A stretch of 64,000 nt of DNA from UBA6623 sp965248235 (lineage in GTDB: Bacteria; Acidobacteriota; Terriglobia; Bryobacterales; UBA6623), in contig CBDFIU010000005.1 in assembly GCA_965248235.1 (NCBI GenBank), positions 496,001 through 560,000 of the forward strand, read 5' to 3'. The position numbers were made by a program, and so were the translations under genes. This document shows, piece by piece, positions 33,800 through 41,706 of this stretch; positions within the stretch are counted from its first letter, which is position 1; each line of letters starts with the position of its first letter. The notes below the pieces were generated by a model. It did not search any database and had not been told where the DNA came from. It was given only the letters and a program-made list of their open reading frames with translations.

Positions 33800-34090
33800 T
33801 TACGCCCGCCGCAGCCGCCAGGCTTCGCCGAGGCCTATCCACAAATTGACCAAGCCGATGCCGGAAACCGCGCCGCGGAGGTAGGTACTCAGCCAGACGC
33901 CGCTCAACTCCGGCGTGATGCTGAAGAAATAGTTGGTATCCCACAGCATCGTCCAGGGCAACAAGAAGAGTACGAAGCCTACTTCCAAGCAGAAAAGGAC
34001 GAAGAGTAACTGACTCAAGAAATGCCCGCGGCGGCGCGGCACAACGGCGGCGGCCGGTTCTTGAGATCGTTGGGTGGGGAGTGCGTCCAT
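33800..34090 (-). CDS. Small membrane protein downstream of rnhB
   Basis: This encodes 96 residues. A basic N-terminus (R-R-R-G-H-F) precedes a strongly hydrophobic segment Q-L-L-F-V-L-F-C-L-E-V-G-F-V-L-F-L-L-P-W. After a loop, a second amphipathic to hydrophobic stretch (L-R-G-A-V-S-G-I-G-L-V-N-L-W-I-G-L-G-E-A) ends the protein. It follows rnhB by 9 bases and is probably co-transcribed. I do not recognise a family. Confidence 0.7.
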   Translation of the reverse strand: MDALPTQRSQEPAAAVVPRRRGHFLSQLLFVLFCLEVGFVLFLLPWTMLWDTNYFFSITPELSGVWLSTYLRGAVSGIGLVNLWIGLGEAWRLRRA

Positions 34091-34099
34091 CTCGCGGCC

Positions 34100-34810
34100 T
34101 TAGGCGAAGTCCCCCTCGGGAAACAGCGGCAGCGTTTCCAAATACGGCTCGGCCGGAGCGGAGGGACAAAAGCAGGCCGCTTCGCGCACCGGACTGAAGC
34201 TGAAGCGATGCAGCGGCGTCGGCCCATGCTCTTGGAGCGCCCGCAAATGGTCGGGGGTAGTATACCCCTTATTGGAAGCCAACTTAAACCGGGGATAAAC
34301 CTTATCCCAGGCTCGCATCCAGCGGTCCCGTTCGACTTTAGCGATGATGGAGGCCGCCGCAATCGAGACGCAACGCGCATCGCCTCGAATCAGTGACTGT
34401 TGCGGCAAGTCGAGATCCAATTGCATGGCGTCCACCAGCAAGAAATCGGCTGCCACGCCGAGTGACCGCACGGCGGCGGCCATGGCTCGGCGAGAGGCTT
34501 GATAGATATTCCAGCGGTCGATGCCGGCGCTGTCGACCGCGCCGAAAGCAAAGGCGCGGGCTCGCTCCCGGATTCTGGCGCTGAGGACCTCGCGGTGCTC
34601 CGGATCGATTTGTTTACTGTCCCGCAATCCGCGGATCGGACGTTTCGGGTCGAGGATCACCGCCGCCGCCACGACCGGGCCGAACAAGCAGCCTCGCCCG
34701 ACCTCATCGACGCCGACAATGGATCGCAGGCCCTGACGGCGTAGGCGCGTTTCCCATCGGGAACTCGGGCGCGGCTTCGGCTTGCCTGCCGGCCGGTTAG
34801 GGATAGACAT
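34100..34810 (-). CDS. rnhB: Ribonuclease HII
   Basis: RNase HII removes ribonucleotides from DNA and RNA primers. The protein has 236 residues. G-V-D-E-V-G-R-G-C-L-F-G-P-V holds the first Asp-Glu pair, L-R-D-S-K-Q is conserved, and V-D-A-M and A-A-A-S-I-I-A-K-V-E-R-D-R follow. G-Y-T-T-P-D-H is near the end. The C-terminus is about 25 residues longer than the minimal enzyme. It belongs to the rplS-trmD-rimM neighbourhood, where rnhB is commonly found. Confidence 0.95.
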   Translation of the reverse strand: MSIPNRPAGKPKPRPSSRWETRLRRQGLRSIVGVDEVGRGCLFGPVVAAAVILDPKRPIRGLRDSKQIDPEHREVLSARIRERARAFAFGAVDSAGIDRWNIYQASRRAMAAAVRSLGVAADFLLVDAMQLDLDLPQQSLIRGDARCVSIAAASIIAKVERDRWMRAWDKVYPRFKLASNKGYTTPDHLRALQEHGPTPLHRFSFSPVREAACFCPSAPAEPYLETLPLFPEGDFA

Positions 34811-34848
34811 ACAACGGATGAGGGTGGCTCTAACCGCCCGGCGGCAAT

Positions 34849-35202
34849 CTAGGTGCGCGCGCGTTCCTTGAGCCGCGCCGCTTTGCCGCGCAACTCTCGC
34901 AGGTAGTAAAGCTTCGCTCGGCGCACCTTCGCTTTGCGCATCGTCTTGATGCTTTCAATCACCGGCGAGTGAACCGGGAACACGCGCTCGACACCGATGC
35001 CGAAGCTGATCTTGCGAACCGTGATCGTTTCGCTGATGCCCGCATTGTGCTTTGCGATCAAAACGCCCTCAAAGGCCTGAAGACGTTCTTTCTCTCCCTC
35101 GCGGATCTTGACGTTGACGCGGATCGTGTCGCCGGGTTCGAGTTCCGGCAAGTCGTCGCGTTTGTATTTGTCGTAAACCCTTTGCAAAGGCTTCTGTATC
35201 AT
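34849..35202 (-). CDS. rplS: 50S ribosomal protein L19
   Basis: This 117-residue protein sits at the interface of the ribosomal subunits. P-G-D-T-I-R-V-N-V-K-I-R-E-G-E-K-E-R-L-Q-A-F-E-G-V and I-T-V-R-K-I-S-F-G-I-G-V-E-R-V-F-P-V-H-S-P are the family motifs, with R-R-A-K-L-Y-Y-L-R near the end. I start at M-I-Q-K-P-L-Q, which matches L19 N-termini and has GGAGAG upstream. The gene order trmD-rplS-rnhB is widely conserved. Confidence 0.96.
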   Translation of the reverse strand: MIQKPLQRVYDKYKRDDLPELEPGDTIRVNVKIREGEKERLQAFEGVLIAKHNAGISETITVRKISFGIGVERVFPVHSPVIESIKTMRKAKVRRAKLYYLRELRGKAARLKERART

Positions 35203-35328
35203 CGTCTCTCTCCAAGTTCCGCCGGGCCGACCGAAGGTGGGTCGCGCGTCGCCGGGTTTTCGTGTTTCCGTCGAAGGCCGCGATCTGCTCCGCCTAGGAC
35301 CGCCACGCGGCGTCGGTCGGCGCAAAGT

Positions 35329-36108
35329 TTATCCGTCTTCGGACGTTTGATCGGCTGCCTTCTGTTGCGCGAGGCGCAACCATTCCTGTTCCGCCTCGCT
35401 CAAACCCGCCGCGGGGAGTAAGTCAGGTCGGTTCCGCAAGGTCTTTGCCAGGGCCATGCGCCGGCGTTCGTGCCGGATCTCTTGATGGTGGCCGCTCAAC
35501 AAGATCTCAGGGACCCTCCATTCACTGTAGCGGGGCGGGCGGGTGTAGTGTGGAAAATCCAAAATTCCCACCCCTCCTCCCGGCATCGGCGCGAACGATT
35601 CACGTAACGACGAAGCTTCATTGCCCAGTACGCCCGGCAACAAACGCGCCACGCTATCGATCACAATCCCGGCGGCCCACTCCCCTCCGCTCACCACAAA
35701 GCTGCCGATGGACAACTCCTCATCACACAAGTGCTCGGCGACGCGCTCATCCACACCCTCGTACCGCCCGCAGATCAGAGCCACCTCGTCGTAGGCCACC
35801 AATCGCGCCGCCGCTGCTTGATCAAACAGCCGGCCCTGCGCGGAAAGCAAAACCGTTCGCGTCTTCTTCCCGCTCCAACCGGATCGGACCTCTGTAAGCG
35901 CTTTGTCGATGGGCTCGATCTTGAGCACCATCCCCTCGTCGCCTCCGAACGGCCGATCGTCAACCGTGCGGTGAACGTCGGAGGTATAGTCCCTCAGATC
36001 GAGCAATCGGACGTCGATCAGCCCCTGCTTTCGGGCCCGAGCCACAACCCCGTAGTCCAGCGGCCCTTCGAAGAACCGCCGAAAAATCGTGAGGACATGA
36101 AAAACCAT
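35329..36108 (-). CDS. trmD: tRNA (guanine-N1)-methyltransferase
   Basis: TrmD methylates G37 next to the anticodon of several tRNAs and prevents frameshifting. The protein has 259 residues. D-D-R-P-F-G-G-D-E-G-M-V-L-K, then L-I-C-G-R-Y-E-G-V-D-E-R-V and S-I-G-S-F-V-V-S-G-G-E form the knotted SAM site. Y-T-R-P-P-R-Y is in the C-terminal domain. It starts one base after rimM ends, so both are in one operon. Confidence 0.96.
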   Translation of the reverse strand: MVFHVLTIFRRFFEGPLDYGVVARARKQGLIDVRLLDLRDYTSDVHRTVDDRPFGGDEGMVLKIEPIDKALTEVRSGWSGKKTRTVLLSAQGRLFDQAAAARLVAYDEVALICGRYEGVDERVAEHLCDEELSIGSFVVSGGEWAAGIVIDSVARLLPGVLGNEASSLRESFAPMPGGGVGILDFPHYTRPPRYSEWRVPEILLSGHHQEIRHERRRMALAKTLRNRPDLLPAAGLSEAEQEWLRLAQQKAADQTSEDG

Positions 36109-36109
36109 C

Positions 36110-36691
36110 TCACGGATTCAAGTCTTCAAGACCGGCGGGCAGGCGCACGCGAATCGCCTTCTGCTCGGGCGCGATTTCCACGCAGATGTCATGGACGAAA
36201 GGGATCAACACTTCTCGACCCTCCGCATCCACCTGCAACAACAACGCCCCCCCAGGCTCGAGCACATCCTCTACGGACCCGATCAAGCGCCCGTCCGCGT
36301 CATCGCGCACCTCGCAGCCGACTAGGTCTTCAAAATAATACTCGCCGTCGGACGCCGGACCCAGCCGCTCACGAGGAATCTGAAGATCGACGTTGCGCAA
36401 GGCCTCGGCGTCGCTGATCGAATCCACATTCTTCAGCTTGAGAACCAATCTCCCCTGATGAATCCAAGCCCGCTCTACGGCGGCCTCTCGGCGTTGCTTC
36501 GACGAATCACGAAGGTAAACCGGACCGCCGCTGAAAAACCGCTCCGCATCACCGCTCGCCTCCGGCCCGACAGCCGGTTGATCGCCGAAGTTCTCACCGC
36601 TGAGATCTTCGGCGATCAACTCTCCTCGGTTCCCTCGGGGCCGCAGCAAGCGCGCCACGGTTACATATCGGTGTTCTTCGTCTTCCTCCAC
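36110..36691 (-). CDS. rimM: Ribosome maturation factor RimM
   Basis: RimM assists assembly of the 30S head near S19. The protein has 193 residues with the N-terminal RimM barrel (V-A-R-L-L-R-P-R-G-N-R-G-E-L) and C-terminal PRC-like barrel (Y-Y-F-E-D-L-V-G-C-E-V and F-V-H-D-I-C-V-E-I). The GTG start overlaps the khpA stop as TAGTG, a sign of coupling. An insertion of about 25 residues near 35-60 makes the first domain longer than usual. Confidence 0.93.
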   Translation of the reverse strand: MEEDEEHRYVTVARLLRPRGNRGELIAEDLSGENFGDQPAVGPEASGDAERFFSGGPVYLRDSSKQRREAAVERAWIHQGRLVLKLKNVDSISDAEALRNVDLQIPRERLGPASDGEYYFEDLVGCEVRDDADGRLIGSVEDVLEPGGALLLQVDAEGREVLIPFVHDICVEIAPEQKAIRVRLPAGLEDLNP

Positions 36692-36942
36692 TATTCGAGA
36701 ATTTCCAGTGTGAATCGTTTTTTCAACTTCATGCCGACCGCGCCCAGCAGAGTCCGAATCGACTTTGCCGTGCGACCTTTCTTCCCGATGACCTTGCCAA
36801 GATCATCATCGGCGACGCTGAGTTCCAACACCTTGACTTGCTCGCCTTCGACGGCCCGGACGGATACTTCTTCGGGTTTATCCACCAGCGCTTTCGCGAT
36901 CAGCTTGACCAGTTGAACGATTTCATCGGTCGAATCGTCCAC
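36691..36942 (-). CDS. khpA: KH-domain RNA-binding protein KhpA
   Basis: This 83-residue single KH domain binds RNA and in other bacteria affects cell size and sRNA-mRNA contacts. G-K-V-I-G-K-K-G-R-T-A-K-S-I-R-T-L is the GxxG-containing loop and helix. It lies between rpsP and rimM as in many genomes, but here 470 bases separate it from rpsP, so it may have its own promoter. Confidence 0.93.
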   Translation of the reverse strand: MDDSTDEIVQLVKLIAKALVDKPEEVSVRAVEGEQVKVLELSVADDDLGKVIGKKGRTAKSIRTLLGAVGMKLKKRFTLEILE

Positions 36943-37416
36943 GGAGCACCTCCAGTCGCTGGAACAACAGCCCTAACGTCCGCTCTCATCTTGAAATACT
37001 CAACCTGGATAACGGTGGCCGCGGTCGTTTGACCCAGTGATCGAATTTACAAGCCTAGGACTTCACCGATTATATCAGCAGCCTTTGTTACTTGGTCTCT
37101 TGTTACTTGTTCTAAATGAACAGGCTGCTTAACTTCCCCCCATCGGGGAGACGCACTCGGGAAGGCCCATTTGGAAAGGAATACCGCCGCCGCCATCACG
37201 GCGTCGCCGGTGTCAGCGGGCTCGGCAGCTTTGCCGGCCCTCAGTGTCTGCTTCGACCGATTGTCGACAGGCAACGAGGCCTGATTCCGCTTTGCATTGT
37301 AGCAAGAGTGGGCCGGGCCGCCTGCCCACAACCCACAATGAATCGCGCCGCCGACATGACGGGAGTTTGCGGTGCCTTGGAAGAATGCCCGCGAGCCGGG
37401 GGGCCGATGGACAATC
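36943..37416. other. Gap between rpsP and khpA
   Basis: The rpsP end and khpA start are usually close, but here 474 bases intervene. An AT-richer patch around 37,050-37,125 contains a direct repeat TGTTACTTG at 37,086 and 37,101. I see no convincing gene; a minus-strand open frame here is largely a shadow of the rpsP tail. Confidence 0.5.
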
Positions 37417-37905
37417 CTACGATTCCGGCTCGGACGCCGCGGCGACGTCGGACTCGGCGGTCGGCTCGGCCTCGGCCGTGCCCGGTTCCTCGGCGGCGGA
37501 TTCAGCAGCCGCTTCGGGCGCCGCGGCGGCGGGCGCTTCTTGCGCGGCGGGTTCGGCTTGTGCGTCCGCGACCGGTTCGGCTTCGGCCGTCGGCTCGGCG
37601 GCCTTGGCCTCGGCGGCCGGTTCGGCCTTGGCGGGCGCATCAGCCTTGGCGGGCGCTTCTTCGACCGGCTCGGGCGGCTCGTAGCGCATCAGGCGCGCGA
37701 CGGTCTTGGATGGCTGCGCGCCTTGGCCCACCCAATAATCAATACGCTCGCGCTTGAGCAATAGATGAATCGGGTCTTTCGTCGGATTATAGTGTCCGAC
37801 GATCTCGAGAGAACTGCTATTGCGGGCGCGGCTCTTCTCGATAACCACCACGCGGTAAGCGGGTTTCTTCTTCGCGCCCACGCGGGCTAAGCGAATCGCT
37901 AACAT
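37417..37905 (-). CDS. rpsP: 30S ribosomal protein S16 with long Ala/Glu/Pro tail
   Basis: This encodes 162 residues. The first 76 are a normal S16: M-L-A-I-R-L-A-R-V-G-A-K-K-K-P-A-Y-R-V-V-V, then G-H-Y-N-P and Q-P-S-K-T-V-A-R-L. The last 86 residues are Ala, Glu and Pro repeats (such as A-E-P-A-A-E-A-K-A-A-E-P), acidic and presumably disordered. Usual S16 length is 80-90, so this tail doubles it. It follows ffh and heads the trmD operon. Confidence 0.95.
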   Translation of the reverse strand: MLAIRLARVGAKKKPAYRVVVIEKSRARNSSSLEIVGHYNPTKDPIHLLLKRERIDYWVGQGAQPSKTVARLMRYEPPEPVEEAPAKADAPAKAEPAAEAKAAEPTAEAEPVADAQAEPAAQEAPAAAAPEAAAESAAEEPGTAEAEPTAESDVAAASEPES

Positions 37906-37962
37906 GAATCCTCCAATTGTAACTCCTCGGCCCGCCCGGCGACTCCGGGCCGGGCGCAACCA

Positions 37963-39315
37963 TTAGCGCACCAGGGCCTGCATGCCCATTTGCGCCAGAC
38001 GTCTCTTGCTCTTCTTTCCTCCGCCGGTAAGCGACCGCATCATGCGACGCATTTGGCGGTACTGGCGCAGCAATTGATTGACTTGCTGCACCGACGTTCC
38101 GCTGCCCTTGGCGATGCGGCGACGGCGGCGACCGTTGATGACCTCGTGGTTCAGCCGCTCCTTGAAGGTCATCGAGCTGATGATCGCTTCGATGCGCAAC
38201 ATCTCCTTGGGGTCCACGTCGACGTTCTGTAGCCCCTGGAGCGGACCTGCTTGCGGCAACATCCCAAGAATCGACTCCAACGGCCCCAATTTCTTGAGTT
38301 GCTTCAACTGTTGCCGAAAATCCTCGAGCGTGAAATCGTTGTCGAGAACCTTCCGCTGCATCTCGATCGCTTGTTTTTGATCGATCTGCTCTTCCACCTT
38401 TTCGATGAGAGACATCACGTCTCCCATCCCCAAAATCCTCGAAACGATGCGTTCGGGATAAAACTGCTCAAGGGCGCTGAGCTTTTCGCCCGTTCCAACG
38501 AACTTCACCGGACACTTGGTGACGTGGCGAATCGACAGGGCCGCGCCACCGCGGGCGTCGCCGTCCATCTTCGTCAGCACAACGCCGGTGATGCCCAGCC
38601 GTTCGTGGAATTCGGCGGCGGAATTTACCGCGTCCTGCCCGGTCATCGCGTCGGCGACGAAAAGAATTTCGGAAGGCTCGAACTCTTTCTGTAACTGCTC
38701 GAGCTCGACCATCAACTCGTCGTCGACATGCAGCCTCCCGGCCGTGTCGATCAACACCACGTCGCGGCCGGTTTGGTTGGCCTCGCGCCGCGCTCCCTTG
38801 GCCAACTCGAGCGGCGTCGTTTCTTCCGGCTTGCCGGCATAAATCGGCAAATCGAGCTGATCGGCGACGACGCGCAACTGTTCCCGCGCCGCCGGACGGT
38901 AGACATCCACTGAAACCATCAACGGGCGACGGCCTTGCTTGGAAAGCCAAAGCGCCAGTTTACCCGTCGAAGTCGTCTTTCCCGAGCCCTGTAGACCGAC
39001 GATCAAGAAATGCGACGGCGGATCGTTCGAAAAGCGGACGCGGGCTCCCTTGCCGCCCAGCAACCCGACCAGCTCGTCCTTGACAATCTTGACCACCTGC
39101 TCGGTGGGCGAGAACGAGGTCAAGACCTCTTGCCCAAGCGCTTTTTCACGGATATTGGCGACCAACTCTTTGACGACCTTGAAATTGACGTCGGCCTCGA
39201 GCAGCGCCATCCGAATCTGCTTGAGCGCATCCTGGATGTTCTCCTCGGAGAGCTTACCCTCGCCGCGAAGGTCCTTGAAGACACGCTGAAGCTTGTCCGT
39301 TAAGTTCTCGAACAT
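37963..39315 (-). CDS. ffh: Signal recognition particle protein Ffh
   Basis: This 450-residue GTPase binds the 4.5S RNA and signal sequences for membrane targeting. The N domain is followed by the G domain: G-L-Q-G-S-G-K-T-T-S-T-G-K (P-loop), D-V-Y-R-P-A-A, D-T-A-G-R and T-K-M-D-G-D-A-R-G-G. The C-terminal M domain contains methionine-rich helices and the R-R-R-R-I-A-K-G-S-G RNA-contact segment. Length is standard. The intergenic gap to rpsP is 57 bases. Confidence 0.97.
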   Translation of the reverse strand: MFENLTDKLQRVFKDLRGEGKLSEENIQDALKQIRMALLEADVNFKVVKELVANIREKALGQEVLTSFSPTEQVVKIVKDELVGLLGGKGARVRFSNDPPSHFLIVGLQGSGKTTSTGKLALWLSKQGRRPLMVSVDVYRPAAREQLRVVADQLDLPIYAGKPEETTPLELAKGARREANQTGRDVVLIDTAGRLHVDDELMVELEQLQKEFEPSEILFVADAMTGQDAVNSAAEFHERLGITGVVLTKMDGDARGGAALSIRHVTKCPVKFVGTGEKLSALEQFYPERIVSRILGMGDVMSLIEKVEEQIDQKQAIEMQRKVLDNDFTLEDFRQQLKQLKKLGPLESILGMLPQAGPLQGLQNVDVDPKEMLRIEAIISSMTFKERLNHEVINGRRRRRIAKGSGTSVQQVNQLLRQYRQMRRMMRSLTGGGKKSKRRLAQMGMQALVR

Positions 39316-39667
39316 GGCTGCTTAGACGCCGAATTTCCGCAAAACCGCATTTCCCCGCCCCGGGTGATTGCCGAATCCGGTTCACCGCGGGGCCGAGCCG
39401 AGCCGCTCAAAGTTCATTGCGGTAGTCGGAGTGAAGGAACGGGGAACCGACTACCCCACCTGTAGCTATTGTAGTGACGAGGCGAAAGGAGCGTCAAACA
39501 GGCCAAGGCGGCCCAACGGCGGCAGTGTCCGTCTCGCGGCGAAGAGGCGTGCCCGATTTCGGAACCCCGGGAGTCGCCGGGGCGAAGGCAACGGCGAAGG
39601 CGACGGCCCCCGAGGAACCGCAAGAGGCGTGCTTGTCGTTCATACACATCTGTGCGATCATTGGAAA
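39316..39667. other. Region between ffh and hicA
   Basis: No supported gene. It should contain the divergent promoters of ffh (minus) and hicA (plus), but I cannot identify clear -35 and -10 boxes. The plus-strand open frame here is rich in Arg and Gly and is not credible. Confidence 0.4.
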
Positions 39668-39928
39668 GTGAAAGGTTCTGAGTTTCTTAGGAAAGTGAGG
39701 AAGCTTGGAATACGACACGGCATGAATGTTCGGTTCGTGGGGAGCCACGGCAAAGGCAGCCACGGCACGCTTTACTACGGGTCGACGTTCGCAACGCTGA
39801 AGGACCGCAACAAGGAGTTGGGGACCGGGCTGGTCGCGGCGATGTGTAACAGCTCGGCATCAACCGGAATGAATTGTAAGCCGGAGGTCAACGATGGAGC
39901 TAAGCTATCCCGCCGTCGTGAGACGTGA
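39668..39928 (+). CDS. hicA: HicA-type toxin, C-terminus altered by frameshift
   Basis: HicA toxins are small mRNA-cleaving proteins. From the GTG at 39,668 the sequence begins V-K-G-S-E-F-L-R-K-V and has the family segment F-V-G-S-H-G-K-G-S-H-G-T-L-Y-Y, including the catalytic His, then L-V-A-A-M-C. In the next frame the usual ending reads Q-L-G-I-N-R-N-E-L before TAA at 39,877-39,879. One missing base near 39,848-39,852 shifts it instead into a tail of about 26 residues that overlaps hicB. GGAGG for hicB follows the ancestral stop. The toxin may be inactive, or the base may be an assembly error. Confidence 0.8.
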   Translation: MKGSEFLRKVRKLGIRHGMNVRFVGSHGKGSHGTLYYGSTFATLKDRNKELGTGLVAAMCNSSASTGMNCKPEVNDGAKLSRRRET

Positions 39929-40322
39929 AAGGAACGGACCACGCTACTTGGTTCGATTTCCTGATCTGCCGGAGGCTCTCACCGACGGCGGCGACCTGAG
40001 CGAAGCATTGAGCGAAGCGGTGGACTGTTTGGGCGAAGCTTTGGCCGGCCGCATGGTTCGAGGGGATGATATCCCGGAGCCCTCCAAGCCCGGACTAATC
40101 AAGCGGAGAATCCCCGTCCCGTTGGACTTGGCTCCTAAGGTAGCTCTCTATACCGCGATGAGAAGACAGGGCATATCGAAGTCCGCGCTCGCTCGGCGAT
40201 TGGGCTGCCGGGAAACAGTTGTCCGGCGGCTGGTGAATCCCCGGCATCACTCGAAGGCGGACCGCCTGGAGGCGGCGCTTAAGGCCTTGGGCGTGGAAGT
40301 CGTGGTTTCCGTCGCGGCGTGA
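39894..40322 (+). CDS. hicB: HicB-type antitoxin
   Basis: This 142-residue protein neutralises HicA and represses the operon. The N-terminal HicB fold has Y-L-V-R-F-P-D-L-P-E-A-L-T-D-G-G-D-L-S-E-A-L-S-E-A. The C-terminal part is an XRE helix-turn-helix (Y-T-A-M-R-R-Q-G-I-S-K-S-A-L-A-R-R-L-G-C-R-E-T-V-V-R-R-L). GGAGG is six bases before the ATG. The antitoxin appears intact while the toxin is shifted. Confidence 0.9.
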   Translation: MELSYPAVVRRERNGPRYLVRFPDLPEALTDGGDLSEALSEAVDCLGEALAGRMVRGDDIPEPSKPGLIKRRIPVPLDLAPKVALYTAMRRQGISKSALARRLGCRETVVRRLVNPRHHSKADRLEAALKALGVEVVVSVAA

Positions 40323-40430
40323 GTCGACGGCCTTCCGTAACCCGTGGTCGGGAAGTGACGGAGGCCGAACGGACGGATGCGCGCAACGCGCCCCGTCTCG
40401 TGTCGCCGCCCGGTTTCATTCGCCGGCCTG

Positions 40431-41347
40431 CTAGCTCGCGGCGGCGCGGTTCTTGTTGACGAAGGCGATGGTCAAGAAGCCGTAGTCGGTTGCGACACAG
40501 ACCGGATTTTCGCTTTCGGACAGTCCGGCGAAGTCGGTGTCGACTTGGCGCCCGAGGACCTGTGGCTTGGAATGCGTGGCAGCACGCGGCAGCGCCCCCG
40601 TCAGGTTACCGATGATCACGTTGGCGATTTCGGCCAAAGCATCTTCGAGGTCCTCGCTTTCGACGCTGGTGTCTTCGTCCGCGGTTTCGCAATAGAGGCG
40701 CGCACCAAGTTGCTCGGCCAGCCGGCGATCGATGCCGATGACGGCGCGGCCGTTCCAGCTACCTTCGATTTCGGAGATGACCGTCAGCGCCCCACCGACG
40801 GTTTGACGGGCCGCCGTGCCGGCCTGTCGGGCGAGAATGCCGCAGCTGGAGAGCAAGACTTGGCACGCCGCGTGCCCCGCCAACGACGAGAGTTGCCGGC
40901 GCGAAGCGGCGCCGGGATCGTCCGCGGTCGTGGTTGAGCGGCTCGCGGCGGCGGCGACCTCTTCGATCGCCCGTTCGATGGTTTGAAAGATCAATTGCGG
41001 ATTGTCATACGGTTTGAGTACGATCTCGCGCACGCCGAGTCGGGTCAGATGGTCCCGGAAAGCCGGCAACACCTCGCAGGTGATGGCCACGACCAGCGCT
41101 TCGGGTGCGTCGGCGAACAAAGCTTCGGCGATTCCGGTGCTCGCCCGTCGACGCGATCAAGATCGATGGTCACGACGGTGGGTTGAAGACGCCGATACAG
41201 GGCAACGGTGTCGGCGACCTCTCGCGCCTCGACAACGGTAAAGCCTCGTTGTTCCAATTCCGTGCGCACCATTGTCGAAGTCAGTTCGTTGTCGTCAACA
41301 ATCAGCGCCACGGGTTTTTTTGTTGGTTGGACTGCTGTGGTTTCCAT
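40431..41347 (-). pseudogene. Receiver domain fused to CheX-like domain, frameshifted
   Basis: The N-terminal part (from 41,347) is a response-regulator receiver: V-A-L-I-V-D-D-N-E, then a possible phospho-acceptor in V-V-T-I-D-L-D. The rest, in another frame, continues A-L-V-V-A-I-T-C-E, then E-I-V-L-K-P-Y (the conserved Lys-Pro). After a helical linker comes a CheX/CheC-like domain, A-L-T-V-I-S-E-I-E-G-S and the helix E-D-L-E-D-A-L-A-E-I-A-N-V-I-I-G-N-L, a phosphatase fold. A missing G at 41,144-41,146 would restore one protein of about 305 residues. It is likely a signalling or chemotaxis output protein. No kinase is adjacent. Confidence 0.75.
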
Positions 41348-41490
41348 AAGTCTCCCCTTTCCCGAAGAAATCGGCCACGGGGAGAGACAGCATTAGTTGA
41401 TTTGGGCTATACCGGTTGGCGGGAGGGGCTGACTAGCGCCACGACCGCTTGAAAAAGTTTGTTTGGCTGCAAAGCACTATTCTTGAGTGA

Positions 41491-41683
41491 CCGCATCGCC
41501 ACGGGGCTGTGAAAAAATGGGGGACAGTCCACTTCGCGCCAGGAGAAATTGTTGATTTGATGAAACGTATTCGGTCGGCGCTCGGTACAGTCCCCCATTT
41601 TTTCACAGCCCCGTGGCGATGCGGCTCTGGTTGGTAGTGGTTTGCTCGGCAATGGCGGATCGAAGCCTTCTCAACAAGGTCGC
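41491..41683. repeat. REPIN/MITE-like repeat, copy C
   Basis: The inverted arms are near-perfect over about 36 bases, starting CCGCATCGCCACGGGGCTGT and mirrored up to 41,624. A right tail shared with the copy at 33,240 runs to about 41,683. The centre matches the copy at 15,223 with very few differences. It ends just before the sulfatase gene. It encodes nothing. Confidence 0.82.
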
Positions 41684-41706
41684 GTTTTCGTTGGGCTTCG
41701 GGGGCG

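Noticed and set aside
37047..37640. Minus-strand ORF of 197 residues
   Set aside because: Most of it is a shadow of the rpsP tail with Arg/Pro-rich composition.
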